From contig NZ_JACHCI010000031.1 of the NCBI RefSeq assembly GCF_014200675.1, forward strand, positions 1 through 52,115: a stretch of 52,115 nucleotides of DNA, read 5' to 3'. The number at the start of each line of letters is the position of its first letter. The first letter of the stretch is position 1. Shown here piece after piece: positions 47,948 to 52,115 of this stretch. Made by a program: the position numbers and the translations under genes. Source of the DNA: Janthinobacterium saanense (GTDB lineage Bacteria > Pseudomonadota > Gammaproteobacteria > Burkholderiales > Burkholderiaceae_D). Under the pieces are notes generated by a model. It was given only the letters and a program-made list of their open reading frames with translations, made no database searches and was not told the origin of the DNA.

Positions 47948-48850
47948 ATGGATACCTTGCGCAGCATGCGCGTGTTTCGCGCCGTGGTGGAACTCGATAG
48001 TTTCGTGCGGGCCAGCGAGCGCCTGAACCTGTCGCCGGCCATGGTCAGCAAGCACGTGATGCACCTGGAGCGCCATCTGGGCGCGCGTTTGCTGAACCGC
48101 AGCAGCCGTCACCTGAGCCTGACGGAAATCGGCAAGGTGTATTTTGAACAATGCCGCGACATGCTCGATAACCTCGATGAAGTGGAAGCGACCGTGGGCC
48201 GCACGACGGTGGTGCCGCGCGGCATGGTGCGCCTGAGCGCGCCCGTCTGGTTTGCCAATCCCATTTTTACGCGGACCCTGGCCGCCTACCGCGCGCGTTT
48301 TCCTGAAGTCACCTTCGATGTCGACCTGAGCGGCCGCGTGGTCAACCTGGTCGAAGAGGGCTTTGACCTGGCGCTGCGCGTATGGCAGCCGACGGCGCAG
48401 ACGCCCACGCCCAATCTGATTGCGCGGCCCATCGGCAGCATCGAATTCCACCTGGTGGCGGCGCCGTCCTACCTGGCGCGCGCGGGGCGGCCGCAAACGC
48501 CGCAAGAGCTGGCACGGCACGCGATGATCAGCTATTCGCTGCTGGCCAGCGGCAATGAGCTGCGCCTGGACGGTGCGCAGGGGCGCGAAACGGTCAAGTT
48601 CCAGCCTGTATTGCAAAGTAATAATGAAAGCCTGCTGCATGCGGCCGCGCTGGACGCCATGGGCATTGCCCTGCTGCCATCGTGGCAGACGGATGCCGAC
48701 CTGGCCGCCGGACGGCTGGAGCGCTTGTTTGACAACTATGGCCTGGCTGGCGGCACGGTGTACGCCGTCTACACGAGCCGGCGCTACCTGTCGTCGAAGG
48801 TGCGCACCTTCATCGACTTCCTGGCCGAGGAAGGCAGTCTGGGCCAATAG
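47948..48850 (+). CDS. LysR-family regulator divergent from dioxygenase
   Basis: A 300-residue LysR-type regulator, starting at ATG 47948 (MDTLRSMRVFRAVVELDSFV). The HTH reads RASERLNLSPAMVSKHVMHL, followed by ERHLGARLLNRSSRHLSLTE. The effector domain begins RGMVRLSAPVWFANPIFTRT. Arrangement with the DODA-type dioxygenase, 114 bp apart on opposite strands, is the textbook LysR layout and suggests control of that gene. The effector is unknown. Confidence 0.92.
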   Translation: MDTLRSMRVFRAVVELDSFVRASERLNLSPAMVSKHVMHLERHLGARLLNRSSRHLSLTEIGKVYFEQCRDMLDNLDEVEATVGRTTVVPRGMVRLSAPVWFANPIFTRTLAAYRARFPEVTFDVDLSGRVVNLVEEGFDLALRVWQPTAQTPTPNLIARPIGSIEFHLVAAPSYLARAGRPQTPQELARHAMISYSLLASGNELRLDGAQGRETVKFQPVLQSNNESLLHAAALDAMGIALLPSWQTDADLAAGRLERLFDNYGLAGGTVYAVYTSRRYLSSKVRTFIDFLAEEGSLGQ

Positions 48851-48885
48851 CACAGGAGCGGGGTTTTTATGCCCTTTCTCCGCGC

Positions 48886-48913
48886 TTGCCTGGCCCGCCG
48901 CCGTGCGTATAAT
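48886..48913 (+). promoter_or_regulatory. Promoter of the TonB-dependent receptor gene
   Basis: TTGCCT (48886-48891) and TATAAT (48908-48913) are 16 bases apart, 55 bases before the receptor start. This is a good sigma-70 type promoter. No riboswitch or Fur-box-like sequence is evident. Confidence 0.6.
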
Positions 48914-48968
48914 GGGCCGCCTCAGCCTTTTCAACGACCGCGATAGCGGTCACCCTGCTTCCACCCGC

Positions 48969-50906
48969 ATGTTCAAGCCATCCGCCATGAGGTCTGCCGC
49001 CCCCCGCAAGCGCTTCGCCGTGCCAGCATCACGCGCGGTGCTGCTGGCCGCCCTGATGGCGCCTGGCCTGGTGCTGGCGCAGCAGGTGGTCGTCACGGGT
49101 ACGCGCAATGGCTTGGCGCAGGCCACTACGTCCATCGGCGCGCGCGTTTTCAGTGGTGACGAGATCCGCCGCTCGGGCGCCAGCGACCTGATCGAAGCCT
49201 TGCGCAAGCTGGCAGGCATCGATCTGCGGCGCGCACCGCAGTCATCGCAGCGCCCCGATCTGCGCGTTGCTGGCGCAGCCTATGGCGCGGGCGCCAAGGC
49301 GAGCGCCGCATCGGCGGCGTCTGGCGCCAACTTGCCGGCAAACGCAGAGCAGGGCGATGCGCTGCTGTCCCTGATCCCGCTGGAGAATGTGGAAAGGGTC
49401 GAAGTCTCGGGCAGCGGCGCCGTCAAGGTAGTCACGCGCCAGCCAGCGGCCGGCGCCACGCATGGTGAACTGTTTAGCGAGGCGGGCGAGTTCGACCAGC
49501 GCGACAACCGGCTTTCCCTGGCGCGCAACCGCGACGGCCTGTCGCTCGATGGCGCGCTGGAAGAGCAGCGCAACGGCAATTACCGCGACGGCAGCGACTT
49601 CCGCCAGCATAGCTTCAGCGGCGGCGCCGAATGGAAGGTGGAGCATGGCCGTTTTGGTTTCAGCGCCGACAGCGTCGACCAGGATACCCGCTACCCGGCG
49701 CCGCCCGGCCTTTTTTCCAGCATCACGGCACTGGGCCAGCGCCCTGACGACCTGTATGCGTACAACGTCAGGCGCGCCAGCGCCTTCGTGCAGCGCTATA
49801 TCGGCAATATCGACCTGGGCCTGGAAGTGTCGCAGCGTGAAAAAAACGCGTCGACCAGCTACGTGGGCGACAACGGCGGCTATGTCTCGGCCTATGACAG
49901 CCGCCAGTGGCAGATCTCGCCGCGCGTGCGCCATTATGGCAAGTGGGGCGGCGCCACCACCGATACCGAACTGGGAATCGACCTGATGCAGTGGCAGCGC
50001 CGCACGGCCAGTGTCACGCCTGACGAAACCGATCAGGTGGTGCGGCGCCAGCATTCGCGCGCCGTGCTGCTGCGCGAAGAGCTGGCGTTTGGCGGACCGC
50101 ATGCGCCGCGTTTGCTGTTCGGCCTGCGCCATGAGCAGTATCACCTGGACGCGGCCGACCTGCCGCCGGGGGGCAGCGCCTGGGAAAACCAGAATGCCTG
50201 GGATCTCCAGGCCAGTTATGACTTTACGCCGCTGCTGAGCATCTATGCCAAGGCGGCGCGCAGCTACCGTATCGATGATGATGGCTATACCAGCGCCGGC
50301 TACCGCCCGCTGGCCGGCCAGCTGCGCCAGGAGCGTGAAATGGGCGCGACCTGGGGCAACGCGGCGCGCAGCCTCTCGCTGCGCGTGTTCAGCGAACACC
50401 TGCGCAACGAGATCATCTTCGATCAAAGCCTGGGCCAGCAGGGATATGCGGGCAATCTGGAACCGAGCAGGCGCGATGGGCTGGTGCTCGAGGCGGGCAT
50501 GAACCTGAACCGCGACTGGCGCATCGGCGGCCAGGCGCAGCAGGTCAATGCCAGTTTCGACGACTATCCGTATCATGGCCAGGATATAGCGCTGGTGCCC
50601 AAGACGCTGCTGTCGGCCCGTTTATACTGGGTGCCGCCCGGTGGCGCCAGCAACGCGGACATGGGCGTGCAATGGCTGCGCGCCCTGCGTTATGGCAGTG
50701 ATTTCGAGCAAAGCTGCCTGGCGCAAGTGCCGGCCTTCGCCACGCTCGATGGCCACTACACGCGCAAGATGGGCGCCTGGGAGCTGGGCCTGTCCGGCAG
50801 CAACCTGACGAATCGCCGCCATTATGGCGACGCGCCCGCATGCCGCTCCAGCATTTACCAGAATGACGCACGGCAGTTGCGCGTGTCGCTGCGCTACCGC
50901 TTTTAA
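48969..50906 (+). CDS. TonB-dependent outer membrane receptor
   Basis: A 645-residue receptor. ATG 48969 opens a signal peptide (MFKPSAMRSAAPRKRFAVPA, cut after about GLVLAQ). The plug starts QQVVVTGTRN, in which VVVTGTR is the TonB-box-like start, and continues VFSGDEIRRSGASDLIEALR, then LRKLAGIDLRR. The following part has an Ala/Ser-rich insert (AYGAGAKASAASAASGANLP). VERVEVSGSGAVKVVT precedes the barrel. The barrel holds alternating strands and ends in Phe (LRVSLRYRF), as needed for BAM recognition. The substrate is not evident. It follows the LysR gene on the same strand with its own promoter. Confidence 0.88.
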   Translation: MFKPSAMRSAAPRKRFAVPASRAVLLAALMAPGLVLAQQVVVTGTRNGLAQATTSIGARVFSGDEIRRSGASDLIEALRKLAGIDLRRAPQSSQRPDLRVAGAAYGAGAKASAASAASGANLPANAEQGDALLSLIPLENVERVEVSGSGAVKVVTRQPAAGATHGELFSEAGEFDQRDNRLSLARNRDGLSLDGALEEQRNGNYRDGSDFRQHSFSGGAEWKVEHGRFGFSADSVDQDTRYPAPPGLFSSITALGQRPDDLYAYNVRRASAFVQRYIGNIDLGLEVSQREKNASTSYVGDNGGYVSAYDSRQWQISPRVRHYGKWGGATTDTELGIDLMQWQRRTASVTPDETDQVVRRQHSRAVLLREELAFGGPHAPRLLFGLRHEQYHLDAADLPPGGSAWENQNAWDLQASYDFTPLLSIYAKAARSYRIDDDGYTSAGYRPLAGQLRQEREMGATWGNAARSLSLRVFSEHLRNEIIFDQSLGQQGYAGNLEPSRRDGLVLEAGMNLNRDWRIGGQAQQVNASFDDYPYHGQDIALVPKTLLSARLYWVPPGGASNADMGVQWLRALRYGSDFEQSCLAQVPAFATLDGHYTRKMGAWELGLSGSNLTNRRHYGDAPACRSSIYQNDARQLRVSLRYRF

Positions 50907-51068
50907 ATAGCATTTCCAAATTCACCACGTCCCTGCAGCGCTTAAGGCGGCCTTAATCGCGTGCGTAGCAGCTAAAAATGCTGTCTTTTTTACTGCTGGT
51001 CCTGAAAGTCTGCTGCAAAAAGTGGTAATCTCGCGCTGTTCACGACCACTTGATGATGAAGGATTATT

Positions 51069-51740
51069 ATGCGTTTCATGCGTTTCCTGGCCCCTATGCT
51101 GGCCGCCGTCGCTTTCATGGCAAGCACCACCGGCGCCATGGCTGCCGATACCGGCTTTACCACGCTCACCACGCCGGTGCCGACCGAGACCAGCAAGAAG
51201 GTCGAAGTGGTCGAATATTTCATGTATTCCTGCCCGCATTGCAATGCACTCGACCCGCTGATGCATGACTGGGTCAAGAAGCAGGGCGACAAGATCGCCT
51301 TCCGCCGCGTGCATCTGGCCTTCTCGGGCCCGAAAGATCCGCAAGCCCATGCCTATGTCACGCTTGAAGCGATGGGCCAGCTCGATCAATTCCACGACAA
51401 GATTTTCCGCGCCATCCACGTTGAGCGCAACCGCCTGAACAGCGACAGCGCCATCCTCGACCTGCTGGTGAAAAACGGCATCGACAAGGCCAAGTACCTG
51501 GAGATGTTCAATTCCTTCGGCGTGCAGACCAAGCTCAAACGCAACGAACAATTGATCGCCGCCGCCAAGATCGACAGCGCGCCGACCATCATCGTCGACG
51601 GCCGTTTCGTCACCTCGCCGGCGCAGCTGTCGCGTCCGGGCCAATCTGAACGCCAGGCACAGGAAGCTACCCTGGCCGTGATGGATGGACTGGTCGCACG
51701 CGTCGTCAAGGAGCGTGGCGCGGCACCGGCCAAGAAGTAA
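51069..51740 (+). CDS. dsbA: Thiol:disulfide interchange protein DsbA
   Basis: A 223-residue periplasmic oxidase. The signal peptide MRFMRFLAPMLAAVAFMAST ends near residue 25. The redox site is Cys55-Pro-His-Cys58 in FMYSCPHCNALDP, and the cis-Pro loop is KIDSAPTIIVDGRF. It introduces disulfides into exported proteins and is reoxidised by DsbB. AAGGATT precedes ATG 51069. The following 74-residue gene lies 33 bases downstream and could be on the same transcript. Confidence 0.95.
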   Translation: MRFMRFLAPMLAAVAFMASTTGAMAADTGFTTLTTPVPTETSKKVEVVEYFMYSCPHCNALDPLMHDWVKKQGDKIAFRRVHLAFSGPKDPQAHAYVTLEAMGQLDQFHDKIFRAIHVERNRLNSDSAILDLLVKNGIDKAKYLEMFNSFGVQTKLKRNEQLIAAAKIDSAPTIIVDGRFVTSPAQLSRPGQSERQAQEATLAVMDGLVARVVKERGAAPAKK

Positions 51741-51773
51741 TCAGTCAGACTTATTCACCCACCGGAGATCGTC

Positions 51774-51998
51774 ATGAAACAGCTGCCCTGGACTTTATGC
51801 GTACTGGCCCTGGCCCTCGTGGTCTGGTTGTCGCTCGCTGTCGTCAGCACGGAAAACCAGCGTAACGCCCTGGTCAGCAAGACCTGCGCCGATCCGATGT
51901 TCAAGGGCGAGGTGGACGCCAAATGCCTGGCGACCGTGCAGTCGCGCGCGCACTGGTGGCAGCATCTGACGTACGCGATGACGCATATCCGTTCCTGA
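51774..51998 (+). CDS. Small single-span membrane protein
   Basis: A 74-residue protein with one membrane helix, LPWTLCVLALALVVWLSLAV (about 4-23), then STENQRNALVSKTCADPMFK. The rest is short and polar with Cys at positions near 38 and 51, ending AMTHIRS. ACCGGAGATC before ATG is a good ribosome-binding site. The family is not known. It might be linked to DsbA, since it has two possible exported cysteines, but that is only an inference. The final hairpin terminator closes it. Confidence 0.65.
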   Translation: MKQLPWTLCVLALALVVWLSLAVVSTENQRNALVSKTCADPMFKGEVDAKCLATVQSRAHWWQHLTYAMTHIRS

Positions 51999-52038
51999 CA
52001 CCCGCAAGTGTCAAGGACTGAAAGCCCGCCTTGTGCGT

Positions 52039-52073
52039 AATGCCGTTCAGTTAAGACTGAACGGCATTTTTAT
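52039..52073 (+). terminator. Terminator after dsbA and small membrane protein gene
   Basis: AATGCCGTTCAGT and ACTGAACGGCATT form a 13-bp stem with a TAAG loop, followed by TTTATTT. Confidence 0.9.
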
Positions 52074-52115
52074 TTGGGTCTTGTAAACGGCAAGTTCAGC
52101 TGTTAACCTGCCGAG

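Noticed and set aside
48555..48968. In-frame N-terminal extension of the TonB-dependent receptor
   Set aside because: It overlaps the LysR gene and passes through the promoter at 48886-48913. The signal peptide begins at 48969.
1..52115. CRISPR array search
   Set aside because: No series of regularly spaced repeats was seen. The repeats present are palindromes, att copies, IS ends or short tandem units.

Overview
The window looks like a chromosomal segment of an Oxalobacteraceae betaproteobacterium, of the Janthinobacterium/Massilia/Duganella type. The evidence is the gene order gyrA, DUF2059 gene, serC, pheA, hisC, tyrA, aroA, cmk, rpsA, ihfB, lapA, lapB, then ugd, rfaE1, cysM, mltB and ylqF. 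A PEP-CTERM protein and a high-GC, betaproteobacterial protein repertoire fit the same assignment. The genus is inferred from remembered gene order and was not tested by a search.

Positions 1-8189 are accessory DNA stacked against the 3' end of ssrA (tmRNA, minus strand, 8165-8525). From the left they hold: the tail of an IS481-type transposase; an AT-rich lone gene resembling DUF4427/AbiGi-like proteins (230-1480); a relic of a P2-like prophage (Rz/Rz1 spanins, tail completion gpR, gpS) whose gpS gene is split by a complete IS30-family element with a 3-bp target duplication; a ~282-bp hairpin-rich block ending in a copy of the ssrA 3' terminus (4048-4329); a small AT-rich cargo island (4330-7906); and a second copy of the block (7907-8189) running into intact ssrA. 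The island holds a DNA cytosine methyltransferase with an 11-bp homopolymer in its coding sequence, diverging from a two-gene operon made of a ParB/Srx-fold protein and an unrecognised protein with a nuclease-like D...QCACG motif. This is the best candidate here for a little-described defence or modification system.

Positions 8526-28620 are core chromosome. ubiG and gph lie on the minus strand beside an OmpA-like gene. On the plus strand, gyrA is followed by a serine/aromatic amino acid run (serC-pheA-hisC-tyrA-aroA) and cmk-rpsA-ihfB. Then come lapA-lapB (LPS assembly control), ugd-rfaE1 (sugar nucleotide and heptose supply) and a secreted helix-hairpin-helix protein with a histone H1-like tail. 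Short GGGGTC...GACCCC palindromes and a 124-bp imperfect palindrome sit between these genes.

Positions 28700-52115 mix core and variable genes: a LysR/MFS divergent pair, a sterol desaturase-like membrane hydroxylase, a PEP-CTERM protein, a secreted M28 peptidase, a cNMP-domain/thioredoxin-reductase-like fusion, cysM, a small HTH regulator, mltB, a TgpA/DUF58/MoxR operon whose DUF58 gene carries an in-frame stop, a histone-deacetylase-like hydrolase, two hypothetical genes, ylqF, a DODA-type dioxygenase diverging from a LysR gene, a TonB-dependent receptor, dsbA and a small membrane protein. No rRNA, tRNA or CRISPR array was seen; ssrA is the only RNA gene recognised.
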